DNA from: Streptomyces sp. SAJ15
GTDB taxonomy: Bacteria > Actinomycetota > Actinomycetes > Streptomycetales > Streptomycetaceae
NCBI RefSeq assembly: GCF_007595705.1
Contig: NZ_NISY01000005.1
Span: 62,001 to 126,000 of the forward strand
Direction: 5' to 3'
Length of the DNA: 64,000 bases
The notes below the pieces were generated by a model. That model made no database searches. It was not told the origin of the DNA and saw only the letters and a list, made by a program, of their open reading frames with translations. This document shows, in pieces, positions 10,322-22,700 of this stretch (positions are counted from its first letter, which is position 1; every line of letters starts with the position of its first letter). Position numbers and translations under genes: made by a program.

Positions 10322-13300
10322 TCATGCCATGTCCTCGCCGTCCTGGGCAGCCATCCGGATCAGGGCCTGAGCGTCCATGTCATCGATCGACGCGGCTGTC
10401 TCGTGGCTCGTGTCGTCGTGCGGGTCTCCGCTCGCCAGCTCGCGCAGCGTGTCGAGCAGTCCCGCCTTGCGCAGGCGGTCGACCGGGATCGAGGCGAGCA
10501 TCGCGCGGATCTCGTCCTCGCCCGACTGCCGCTGCCCGTTCGTCGCGACGTCCGGTATGACGAGCGGGATCAGATAGCGCGTGACCTCGGCCGGGGTGGG
10601 GTGGTCGAAGACGAGGGTGGCGGGCAGCCGCAGCCCGGTGGCCCGGGTGAGCCGGTTGCGCAGCTCGACCGCGGCCAGCGAGTCGAACCCGAGCTCCTTG
10701 AACGCCCGATCAGGCGCGATCGCGGCGCCGGAAGCGTGCCCGAGGACCGCCGCGACCTGCGCCCGGACCACGTCCAGGACGACCTGCTCGCGATCGGCCT
10801 CGGCCACCGCGGCCAGCCGCTGCGCCAGCGACCCGCCCGTGGACTCCGCCCGCCGGGCGGGAGCGCGCACCAGCCCACGCAGCAGCGCCGGCAGTGTCCC
10901 CGCCCGTGCCTGGCCGCGCAGTGCGGCCGAATCCAGTCGGACGGGCGCCAGGAGTGCCGCGTCCACCCCGAGGGCCTGGTCGAACAGCTCCAGCCCGAGC
11001 TCGGCCGACAGGGGGGCGACACCCATGCGCTCCAGTCGCGCGACATCCCCCGCGTCCAGTTCACCGGTCATCCCGGTCGCGTCCGCCCACAGGCCCCAGG
11101 CGAGAGAGCTCGCCGGGAGCCCGTCCACGCGCCGCACCTGCGCGAGCGCGTCCAACGAGGCGTTCGCCGCCGCGTAGTTCGCCTGCCCGGGGCTGCCGAT
11201 CAACGCCGCCATCGAGGAGAACAGGACGAACGCCGACAGCTCCATCCCGGCGGTCAGCTCGTGCAGATGCCAGGCCGCGTCCACCTTCGGCCGCATCACC
11301 CGCACCAGCCGCTCCGGGGTCAGCGCCTCGACCAGACCGTCGTCCAACACACCGGCCGCGTGCACGACCGCCGTCAACGGCCGCTCCAACGAGTCCAACA
11401 GCCCGGCCAACTGACCCCGGTCGGAGACGTCGCAGGCCGCGACCCGCGCCTCACAGCCCAGGCCCGCCAGCTCGGCGACCAGCTCGGCCGCACCCTCGGC
11501 CGCCGGCCCCCGGCGGCTCACGAGCAGCAGATGCCGCACGTCGTGCCGCTCAGCCAGATGCCGCGCGAGCAACCCGCCCAGACCACCCGTACCGCCGGTG
11601 ATCAGCACCGTGCCCTCGGGGTCCAACGGCGCCGGAACAGTCAGCACGATCTTGCCGATGTTGCGGCCTTCCCGCAGGAACCGGAACGCCTCCTGGCCGC
11701 GACGCACATCCCAGGTCCGGATCGGGGCGGGTTCGACCACGCCCTCCTCGATCAGCCGGGCGATCTCGACCAGCATCTCCTGGATCCGCTCCGGACCCGC
11801 CTCCAGCAGGTCGAAGGAGCGATAGCGCACGCCGTCGTGCTCGCGCGCCACGACCTCCGGGTCGCGGATGTCGGTCTTGCCCATCTCGATGAACCGGCCG
11901 CCGCGCGGCAGCAGTTCCAGGGAGGCGTCGACGAACTCGCCCGCGAGCGCGTCCAACACCACGTCCACCCCGGCCCCGCCGGTCACCTTCAAGAAGGCGT
12001 CCCGGAAGTCCAGATCGCGCGAGGAGGCGATGCGCTCATCGGCGACGCCCAGCCCTCGGACCGCGTCCCACTTGGGCGGGCTCGCCGTCGCGAAGACCTC
12101 TGCCCCGAAGTGCCGGGCGAGCTTCACCGCGGCCATGCCCACACCACCGGCGGCGGCGTGCACCAGCAGCCGCTCCCCGGCCCGTAGCCCGGCGAGGTCG
12201 ACCAGGCCGTAGTACGCGGTCAGGTACACCACCGGAACCGCCGCCGCCTGCACGAACGACAGACGCTCCGGCATCCGCACGACCATCTGACGGTCGGTCA
12301 CCGCCATCGAGCCGAAGCCGTCCGTCATCAGGCCCATCACGCGGTCGCCCGGCGCGAGATCGGTCACACCCGTACCGACCTCGAGGACGACGCCCGCCGC
12401 CTCGCTGCCCAGCGGGGCCTCGCCCGGGTACATCCCGAGCGCGATCAGCACATCGCGGAAGTTCAGGCCCGCGGCCCGCACCCCGACCCGTACCTCGTCC
12501 GCGCCCAGCGGCCGATCGGCGTCGGAGGCGGCAACCGTGAGGCCGTCCAACGAGCCCTTCCGCTCGATGGCGAGATGCCAGGCTTCACCGGTCGCCCCCG
12601 CGGGAGCACGCTCGAGCCGCGGCGCAAGCAACCGGCCGGCGCGCACCGCGAGCTGCGGCTCGTCGAGCTCCAGCAGCGACGCCCACTCCGGCTCGTCGCC
12701 TGCGTCGAGGTCCACCAGCACGAACCGGCCCGGGTGCTCGGACTGGGCGCTGCGCAGCAGACCCCACACCGCCGCCTGGGCCACGCGCGGCGTCTCGTCG
12801 TCCGCCACCGCGACGGCGTTACGGGTCACCACCGTCAGCCGCGCGTCGGCCAGCGACTCACTCGCCAGCCAGCGCCGCACCAGCTCCAGCGCCCGCCCGG
12901 CCGACACCCGCGCAGCCTCCGCCGGATCACCGACGCCGGCCGGGGGCTCAAGCGCGACCAAGACCGCGTCGGGCACCGCCGCGCCGTCGGCAAGGGCCTG
13001 CTCCAACGCGTCCAGATCCGCGAAGGGCTCACCGGCGACGGCCAGTTCGCCGAGGACCGCCAGCCGCGCCGGCCGCGGCGTCGCGGCCGTGACGTCGACC
13101 GTGACCCAGTCGAGGTGGAACAGCGAGCTCTGCCCGCCCCGGCTCGCCGCCTCCAGCTGTGCCGGCTCCACGGGACGGAAGGCGAGCCGGTTCACGCTCA
13201 CGGCCGGTTCGCCGGCATCCCCGACGACCTCGATCCGCAACGCGGACTCGCCCGCCACGCCGATCCGCGCCCGAACCCGCGAGAGCCCCGTGCGTCCCAG

Positions 13301-16300
13301 CCGCACTCCCGACCAGGAGAACGGCAGATCCACCGGTGATCCCTGGTCCTTGTCCAGCAGTCCGCCGTGCAGCGCGGCATCGAGCAGCGCCGGGTGGATC
13401 CCGTACCCCTCGGTCGCGGCGTCGTCGGGCAGCGCCACCTCGGCGTAGACCTCGTCGCCCAGGCGCCAGGCCGCCCGCAGACCTTGGAAGGCGGGCCCGT
13501 ACTCGTATCCGGCCTCGGCCAGACGGGCATACAGCCCGTCCACCACCACCGGCTCCGCGCCGGCGGGCGGCCACTGGAGCGGGAACGCGTCCGACGGAAC
13601 CGACGGCTCGACGTCCGCGGCCAGCCAGCCACGCCCGTGACAGACCGCCTCCGCGCGCTCGTCGTCACCGAGCTCCGGACGGGAGAAGACGGTCACCTCG
13701 CGTCGGCCGTCCTCACCGGCCGGCCCCACCGTGACCTGCACCTGCCGCGCGGACTCGTCCTCCAGAACCAGCGGCGCCTCCAGCACCAACTCCTCCAGGA
13801 CCGGACAGTCCACCTCACGGCCGGCCGCCAGCGCCATCTCGACCAGCGCCACGCCCGGGACCAGCACCATCCCGAACACCATGTGGTCCCGGGTCCAGGG
13901 CTGCGCGTCGATGGACAGCCGACCGGTGAACACCCACTCGTCGCGGTCGCCGACCTGCACCGCCGCGGCAAGGACCGGATGCCCGACCCGGCCCAGCCCG
14001 GCGGCCACCCGGGGTGAGCCAGAACCGCTCACGCTGGAACGCATACGTGGGCAGGGCCACCCGCTGGGCGCCGCTGCCGGCGTAGAACGCGGACCAGTCC
14101 ACGCCCACCCCGGCCACATGCGCCTCGGCCAACGAGGTGGCGAACCGCTCCATGCCACCCTCGTCACGGCGCAGCGACCCCACGACCCCGACCCGGTCCT
14201 CCGCGCCATGCGCCGCCGCGGTCTCCTCGACCGCCATCGTCAACACCGGATGCGGAGACATCTCGACAAAGACCTGCACACCGTTGTCGATCAACGCGCG
14301 GATCGCCGGCTCGAAGCCCACCCGGCCGCGCAGATTCCCGTACCAGTACGCCGCGTCCAGCGTCTTGGTGTCGATAAATCCACCCGTCGCGGTGGAGTAG
14401 AACGGAACCTGTCCGGTGACCGGCTCGATCGGCGCCAGCACCTCCAGGAGCTCTGTCTCGATGGCCTCGACCTGAGCCGAGTGCGAGGCGTAGTCCACCG
14501 CCACCCGACGCGCCCGGACCTCATCCCGCTCGCACAGCGCGATCAGCTCATCCAGCGCCTCAGGCTCACCGGCGATCACCACCGCGGCAGGACCGTTCAC
14601 CGCCGCGACCGACACCCGACCCCGATACGGAACGAGCAACTCCTCCACCCGCTCCACCGGCAACGCCACCGACACCATCCCACCCAGACCCGCCAGACGC
14701 TCACGCACCAGACGACTCCGCAACGCCACCACCCGAGCACCATCACCCAGCGACAGACCACCGGCCACACACGCCGCGGCGATCTCACCCTGCGAGTGAC
14801 CCACCACCGCCGACGGCTCCACCCCATACGACCGCCACAACCCGGCCAGGGACACCATCACCGCCCACAACGCGGGCTGCACCACATCCACCCGCTCCAG
14901 CGACGGCGCACCCTCCACCGACCGCAACACATCCTCAAGACGCCAATCCACGAACTCCGACAGCGCCTCACCACACGCCGCGATCGACTCCGCGAACACC
15001 GACGAGGAGTCCAACAACTCCACCGCCATACCCACCCACTGAGCACCCTGACCCGGGAAGACGAACACCGCCTTCCCACCCACCGACCTGCCCTCGACCA
15101 CCCCGTCCACCGGCTCACCAACGGCCAGGGCCTCAAGCCCGGTCAGCAACCCCGCACGATCCGAAGCCACCACCGCCGCACGACGCTCCAACTGCGCCCG
15201 CGTCGTCACCGACGAGAAGCCGACGTCCAGCAGCGCCAGCTCAGGCCGCGCGGTCAGATGGGCTCGCAGACGGTCGGCCTGCTGCCGCAACGCCGCCTCA
15301 CTCCGCGCCGACACCAGCACCGGAACCACCGCCGGCGGGTTGGGCTCGCCGGCGTCCTCGGCCGGTGCCGGGTCCTCGACCGGTGCCTCTTCAAGGATCA
15401 CGTGGGCGTTGGTGCCGCTCACGCCGAACGACGAGACGCCCGCACGGCGCACCCGCTCCGAGGCCGGCCACTTCTGCGCCTCGGTCAGCAGCTCGATCTC
15501 ACCGGAGGACCAGTCCACGTGAGGGGACGGCGTGTCCACGTGCAGCGTGGGCGGCAACATCCCGTGCCGCAGCGCCATCACCATCTTGATCACACCCGCC
15601 ACACCGGCCGCGGTCGAGGAGTGCCCGATGTTCGACTTGATCGACCCCAGCTTCAGGGGGCCGTGGGTCCGCTCGCGGCCGTACGTCGCCAGCAGCGCCT
15701 GGGCCTCGATCGGGTCACCGAGCTTGGTGCCGGTGCCGTGCCCCTCCACCGCGTCCACATCGGCGGCGTCCAGACCGGCGTTCACCAGCGCCTGACGGAT
15801 CACCCGCTCCTGCGACGGACCGTTCGGCGCCGTCAGACCATTGCTCGCACCGTCCTGGTTCACCGCGCTGCCCCGCACCACGGCCAACACCCGGTGCCCG
15901 TTGGCCCGCGCGTCCGACAGCCGCTCCACCACGAGCAGACCCAGACCGTCGGAGAACCCGGTCCCGTCCGCGGCCGCCGCGTAGGACTTGCAGCGGCCGT
16001 CGGGCGCGAGGCCACGCTGCCGGCTGAACTCCACGAACAGGAACGGACCGGCGAGCACGGTCACACCGCCGACCAGCGCCATCGAGCACTCACCGGCCCG
16101 CAGCGCCCGCGCGGCCAGGTGCAGCGCCACCAGCGACGACGAACACGCCGTGTCCACCGACACCGAGGGCCCCTCAAGACCCAGCGTGTAGGAGATACGA
16201 CCGGACACCACGCTCGTCGTCGAGCCGGTCAGCCGGAACCCCTCGATCTGGGGCAGGCTGCCCGCGGGGGCGGCCGCGTAGTCCGAGGGTCCGACGCCGC

Positions 16301-16778
16301 AGAAGACGCCGGTGTCGCTGCCGCGCAGCGAGGTCGGGTCGATGCCGGCGTCCTCGAACGCCTCCCAGGCGGCCTCCAGCAGCAGTCGCTGCTGGGGGTC
16401 CATCGCCGTCGCCTCGCGCGGGCTGATCCCGAAGAAGTCGGCGTCGAACTCGCCCACCCGGTCCACGAAACCGCCGACGCGGGTGTAGGAGGTGCCGGGC
16501 TGGTCGGGATCCGGGTCGTAGAGCCGCTCCAGATCCCAGCCGCGGTCGGTCGGCATGCCCGACATCCCGTCGTGGCCCCCGGCCACCAGCTCCCACAGCT
16601 CGTCCGGCGAGGTCACCCCGCCCGGATACCGGCAGCTCATCCCGACGATCGCCAGCGGTTCGCTCGCGCGGTCCTCGTGCTCCTGCAGCCGGGCCCGGGT
16701 CTCGTTCAGATCGACGGCCATCCGCTTCAGGTATCGAACGAGCTTTTCCTGCTGCGGATCGGTGCTTTCAGCGCTCAT
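10322..16778 (-). CDS. Type I PKS, module 4 (KS-AT-DH-ER-KR-ACP), frameshifted
   Basis: The chosen start is ATG 16778 (MSAESTDPQQEK), because GAGGA lies six bases upstream of it; the in-frame ATG at 16784 directly abuts that site. After an N-terminal docking helix come KS (TACSSS, KSNIGH), AT (GHSQGEIAAA, YASHS; methylmalonyl-CoA predicted), DH (HMVFGMVLVP and LLDAALHG intact), ER (~12550-11640, NADPH motif LVHAAAGGVGMA), KR (LDD, B-type; SSMAALIG and catalytic Tyr in NYAAAN) and ACP (GFDSL near 10680). The C-terminal tail of about 80 residues is acidic and unlike those of PKS 1 and 2, so it should be a distinct docking class. The frame breaks near 14006: one frame runs 16778-13815, the other about 14010-10322. 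Full reduction is predicted. The next PKS begins 52 bases downstream. Confidence 0.9.
14003..14010 (-). other. Frameshift in AT-DH linker of PKS module 4
   Basis: The coding strand reads ACCCCGGGTGGCCGCC where the intact copies carry a 20-base-longer linker. The break is at the same place as in module 5, but the leftover base differs (T/A pair here, G/C there). The DH-ER-KR-ACP part continues in another frame. Confidence 0.75.
14011..15333 (-). repeat. AT-domain repeat, copy in module 4
   Basis: This is the second copy of the near-identical AT segment. It matches the module 5 copy over long uninterrupted stretches and encodes the same methylmalonyl-type AT. Confidence 0.85.
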
Positions 16779-16790
16779 GTTCATTCCTCG

Positions 16791-19700
16791 TCATGCCTCG
16801 CCGAACTCGGCGTCGATCAACTGGAAGACCTCGTCAGCGGTCGTGGCCGCCTCGATCCGTTCGCTGGTGCTCTGTCCGCCCTGGGCTCCGCCGTCGGTGA
16901 TGGAGGCCAGCAGCGTGCGCAGGCGTCCCGCCACCTGCTGCTGCTCGTTGGCCGTGATCGCGGCGAGCATGGCTTCGAGCTTCTTCAGCTCCTGATCGAT
17001 GAACGACTCCTCTTCCTCGTCGCCGCCGACCTCGGAGAGGAGCAGCTGTGCCACCGCCAGCGGTGTCGGGTGGTCGAAGATGAGAGTCGCCGGCAGCCGC
17101 AGGCCCGTGGTCTGGGTCAGCCTGTTGCGCAGCCCGACCGCGCCCAGGGAGTCGAAACCGAGCTCCTGGAAGGGCCGCTCCGGGGCGATCGCCGCGGCGG
17201 AGGCGTGTCCGAGGACGGCCGCGACCTGCGCCTGGACCAGTTCGAGCACCACGCGCTCCCGGTCGGCTTCCGCCACTCCGGCCAGTCGCTGCGTCAGCGA
17301 CCCGCCGGTGGGCTCCGCGCGTCGGGCCGGTGCCCGCACCAGTCCGCGCAGCAGCGGCGGCAGCAGCTCCGCCCGCGCCTGCACCCGCAGCGCGGCCGGA
17401 TCCAGCCGGACCGGCGCCAGGAGCGCCGCGTCCACCCCGAGGGCCTCGTCGAACAGCTCCAGCCCCAGCTCGGCCGACAGGGCGATGACGCCCATCTGCT
17501 CCAGCCGCGCGAGCTCGGCCTCGCCGAGGTGACCGGTCATCCCGGTCGCGTCCGCCCACAGGCCCCAGGCCAGCGAGGACGCCGGGAGTCCCTGCGCGCG
17601 CCGCCCCGCGGCGAGGGCGTCCAGGACCGCGTTCGCCGCCGCGTAGTTCGCCTGCCCCGGGCTGCCGATCAACGCCGCCACCGAGGAGAACAGGACGAAC
17701 GCCGACAGCTCCATCCCCTCGGTCAGCTCATGCAGATGCCAGGCCGCGTCCACCTTCGGCCGCATCACCCGCGCCAACTGCTCCGGGGTGAGCGCCTCGA
17801 CCAGGCCGTCCTCCAGCACACCGGCCGCGTGTACGACCGCCGTCAACGGCCGGTCCAACGAGTCCAGCAGACCGGCCAGCTGGTCTCGGTCGGTCACGTC
17901 GCAGGCGGCGACGCGGGCCCGTGCGCCGAGCTCCTCCAGCTCGGCGACCAGCTCGGTCACACCCTCGGCCGCCGGCCCCCGGCGGCTCACGAGCAGCAGA
18001 TGCCGCGCGTCGTGCCGCTCGACCAGGTGCTTGGCGAACAGCGCGCCCAGACCGCCGGTACCACCGGTGATCAGCACCGTTCCCGCCGGGTCCAGCGGCC
18101 GCGGCTCAGCCGGTGCCGCCGCGTCGACCCGCATGAGCCGGGGCGCCAGCAGCCCGCCGTCGCGCATCGCGAGCTGCGGCTCGTCGAGATCGAGCAGCCC
18201 CGCCCAGTCCGGCTCGCCGCTGTCGTCGAGATCCACCAGGAGGAACCGCCCCGGGTGCTCCGACTGCGCGCTGCGCAGCAGACCCCAGATCGGAGCCGCC
18301 GCCACGTCCGGCGCCTCCGCGCCGACCGCGACCGCGTGACGGGTCACCACCACGAGCCGGGTCCCGGTCAGCCGCTCGCTCGCCAGCCAGCGCCGCACCA
18401 GCTCCAGCGCCCGGCCCGCCGTCTCCAGCGCGGCTCCGGCCTCGTCACCCGTCGGGGCGGGGATCTCCACGCCGGTCAGGACCGCGTCCGGCGCCTCCGC
18501 GCCGTCGGCGAGCGCCTGCTCCAACGCGTCCAGGTCCGCGAACCGCTCCCCGGAGACCGACAGTTCGCCGAGGACCGCGACCCGCGCCGCGCTCGGCGAC
18601 CCGGCCGGCACCGCCGCCCACTCCACCTGGTGGAGCGACCGCTGCTGACCACCGTGTCGGGCGGCCTCCAGCTGGGCCTGCTCGACCGGACGTACGTCCA
18701 TCCGCTCCATGCTCGCGACGGGCCGGCCGTCCTCACCGGCGATGTCGAGCCGCAGGGCGGTCTCACTCGCCAGAGCGATCCGCACCCGCAGCCGGGTGAG
18801 ACCGACCTGGTCCAGTCGCACCCGGGTCCAGGAGAAGGGCAGCCCGCCCGGAGCGTCGGCGCCCCGGTAGAGCATGCCGAGCCCACCGTGCAGCGCGGAG
18901 TCCAGCAGCGCCGGGTGCAGCCCGAATCCGTGGGCGGAGCCCGCGATCTCGGGCAGCGCCAGCTCGGTGTAGACCTCGTCACCGGAGCGCCAGGCCGCCT
19001 CTACGGCCCTGAAGGCGGGACCGTAGTCGAAGTCGGCGTCGGTGAGGTGCGCGTAGGTGTTCAGACGCGCGTACAGCGTGTCGACGGCGATCGGTTCGGC
19101 GCCGGCGGGCGGCCACTGGAGCGGGAACGGGTCCGAGGGGGTCGAGACTTCAGCGTCCGCGGCCAGCGAGCCACGCCCGTGGCAGACCGCCTCCCGCCGC
19201 TCGTCCTCGTCACCGGACTCCGGCCGGGAGAAGACCGCCACCTCACGGCGACCGCTCTCATCGGCCGGGCCCACGGTGACCTGGATCTGCCGTACGAGAT
19301 CCTCTTCCAGGATGAGCGGCGCCTCGATGACCATCTCCTCCAGCACCGCGCAGCCCAGCTGCCGGCCGGCGGTCAACGCCAGCTCGACCAGCGTGACGCC
19401 CGGGACCAGCACCAGCCCGAACACCATGTGGTCCCGGGTCCAGGGCTGCGCGTCGATGGACAGCCGACCGGTGAACACCCACTCGTCGCGGTCGCCCAGC
19501 TGCACCGCCGCGGCGAGGACCGGATGCTCCACCCGGCCCAGCCCGGCGGCCGCCGCGTCGCCGGCACCGGAACCCGGGGTGAGCCAGAACCGCTCACGCT
19601 GGAACGCGTACGTCGGCAGCTCGACCCGCTGGGCCCCACCACCGTCGAACAGCACCGACCAGTCGACCCCGGCCCCCAGCACATGCGCCTCGGCCAACGA

Positions 19701-22700
19701 GGTGACGAACCGCTCCATGCCACCCTCGTCACGGCGCAGCGACCCCACGACCCCGACCCGGTCCTCCGCGCCATGCGCCGCGGCCGTCTCCTCGACCGCC
19801 ATCGTCAACACCGGATGCGGAGACATCTCGACAAAGACCTGCACACCGTTGTCGATCAACGCCCGAATCGCCGGCTCGAAGCCCACCCGGCCACGCAGAT
19901 TCCCGTACCAGTACCCGGAGTCGAGCATCTTGGTGTCGATAAATCCACCCGTCGCGGTGGAGTAGAACGGAACCTGTCCGGTGACCGGCTCGATCGGCGC
20001 CAGCACCTCCAGCAGCTCGGCTTCGATGGCCTCGACCTGGGCCGAGTGCGAGGCGTAGTCCACCGCCACCCGACGCGCCCGGACCTCATCCCGCTCGCAC
20101 AGCGCGATCAGCTCATCCAGCGCCTCCGGCTCACCGGCGATCACCACCGCGGCAGGACCGTTCACCGCCGCGACCGACACCCGACCCCGATACGGAACGA
20201 GCAACTCCTCCACCCGCTCCACCGGCAACGCCACCGACACCATCCCACCCAGACCCGCCAGACGCTCACGCACCAGACGACTCCGCAACGCCACCACCCG
20301 AGCACCATCACCCAGCGACAGACCACCGGCCACACACGCCGCGGCGATCTCACCCTGCGAGTGACCCACCACCGCCGACGGCTCCACCCCGTAGGAGCGC
20401 CACAACCCGGCCAGGGACACCATCACCGCCCACAACGCGGGCTGCACCACATCCACCCGCTCCAGCGACGGCGCCCCCTCCACCGACCGCAACACGTCCA
20501 CGAACTCCGACAGCGCCTCACCACACGCCGCGATCGACTCCGCGAACACCGACGAGGAATCCAACAACTCCACCGCCATACCCACCCACTGAGCACCCTG
20601 ACCCGGGAAGACGAACACCGCGTTTCCGCCGACCACCTGTCCCTCAAGGACATGCGCGGCGGGATCGGTCGCGGCCAGGGCCTCCAGGCCGGCCAGCAGT
20701 TGCTCACGGTCGGTCGCCACCACGGTCGCGCGGCGCTCCAGCTGCGCCCGCGTCGTCACCGACGAGAAGCCGACGTCCAGCAGCGACAGCTCAGGCCGCG
20801 CGGTCAGATGGGCTCGCAGACGGTCGGCCTGCTGCCGCAACGCCGCCTCACTCCGCGCCGACACCAGCACCGGAACCACCGTCGGGGCGGCGCCCGGAGC
20901 CTGCGCTCGGGGCTTCACCAGCGCCGCGCTCGGTGCCTCTTCCAGGATCACGTGCGCGTTGGTGCCGCTCACGCCGAACGACGAGACGCCCGCACGGCGC
21001 ACCCGCTCCGAGGCCGGCCACTTCTGCGCCTCGGTCAGCAGCTGGACCTCGCCGGAGGCCCAGTCCACGTGCGGCGACGGCTCATCGACATGGAGCGTGG
21101 CGGGCAGCATCCCGTGCCGCAGCGCCATCACCATCTTGATCACACCCGCCACACCGGCCGCCGCCGAGGTGTGCCCGATGTTCGACTTGATCGACCCCAG
21201 CCGCAGCGGGGCGTCCACGCGCTCGCGGCCGTAGGTCGCCAGCAGGGCCTGCGCCTCGATCGGGTCACCGAGCTTGGTGCCGGTGCCGTGGCCCTCCACC
21301 GCGTCCACATCGGCGGCGTTCAGGCCGGCGTTCACCAGCGCCTGACGGATCACCCGCTCCTGCGACGGACCGTTCGGCGCCGTCAAGCCGTTGCTCGCAC
21401 CGTCCTGGTTGATCGCGCTGCCCCGCACCACGGCCAACACCCGGTGCCCGTTACGGATCGCGTCCGAGAGCCGCTCCACCACGAGCAGGCCCACGCCGTC
21501 GGAGAACCCGGTCCCGTCCGCGGCCGCCGCGTAGGACTTGCAGCGTCCGTCCGGGGACAGCGCCCGCTGCCGGCTGAACTCCGTCAGCAGGTAGGGGCCC
21601 GCCATCAGGGTCACGCCGCCGGCCAGGGCCATCGAGCACTCGCCGGACCGCAGCGCCTGGGCGGCCAGGTGCAGCGCCACCAGCGAGGACGAACACGCCG
21701 TGTCCACCGACACCGAGGGCCCCTCCAGACCCAGCGTGTAGGAGATACGCCCGGAGGCGACGCTCGTCGTGTTGCCGGTCAGCCGGTAGCCCTCCAGCTC
21801 CGGCGGCATCGTGCCGCCGTAGTCCGTGGTGACCACACCGCAGAAGACGCCGGTGTCGCTGCCGCGCAGCGAGGTCGGGTCGATACCGGCGCCCTCGAAC
21901 GCCTCCCAGGCCGCCTCGAGGATCAACCGCTGCTGCGGGTCCATCGCCAGCGCCTCACGGGGGCTGATCCCGAAGAACTCCGCGTCGAACTCGCCCGGCC
22001 GCTCCAGGAAGCCGCCGCCGCGTGTGTACACCGTCCCGAGCTGGTCCGGGTCCGGGTCGTAGAGCCGCTCCACGTCCCAGCCGCGGTCGGTGGGCAGCCC
22101 CGAGACAGCGTCGCGACCGGACGCCACCAGCTCCCACAGCTCGTCCGGCGAGGTGACCCCGCCCGGGTACCGGCAGCTCATCCCGACGATCGCCAGCGGC
22201 TCGTCGGCCTGCGCCCGCCGCGGCCGCGCCGCGCGACGCGGTGCCTCCGCGACCCCACCGACCTCGGCGAGGATCAGCCGGGCGACGGCCATCGGGGTCG
22301 GGTGGTCGAAGATGAGGGTGGCGGGCAGCCGCACGCCCGTGTTCTGGTTCAGCCTGTTGCGCAGCTCGACGGCGCTCAGCGAGTCGAACCCGAGGTCCTT
22401 GAAGGCCCGTTCGGCGCCGACGGTGGCGGCGGAGGCGTGCCCCAGGACGGCCGCGACCTGCGCCTGCACCAGTTCGAGCACGACTCGTTCCCGGTCGGAC
22501 TCGGCCACCTCGGCCAGCCGCCGCGCCAGCGAGCCGCCCGCTTCGGCGCGGCGGGCGGGCGTGGGCGCGAGGCCGCGGAGCAGCACCGGCAGCATCCCGC
22601 TCCGTGCCTGCACCCGCAGCGCGGCGAGGTCCAGCCGGACCGGCGCCACGAGCGCCGCGGCCAGCCCGATGGCCTGGTCGAACGCCTCCAGCCCGAGCTC

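Noticed and set aside
7543..14010. Programmed ribosomal frameshifting at the PKS linkers
   Set aside because: Module 5 has a GGGGGG run that could slip, but module 4 has GGGTGG at the same place with no slippery heptamer, and type I PKSs are not known to use frameshifting. A sequencing error or mutation is simpler.
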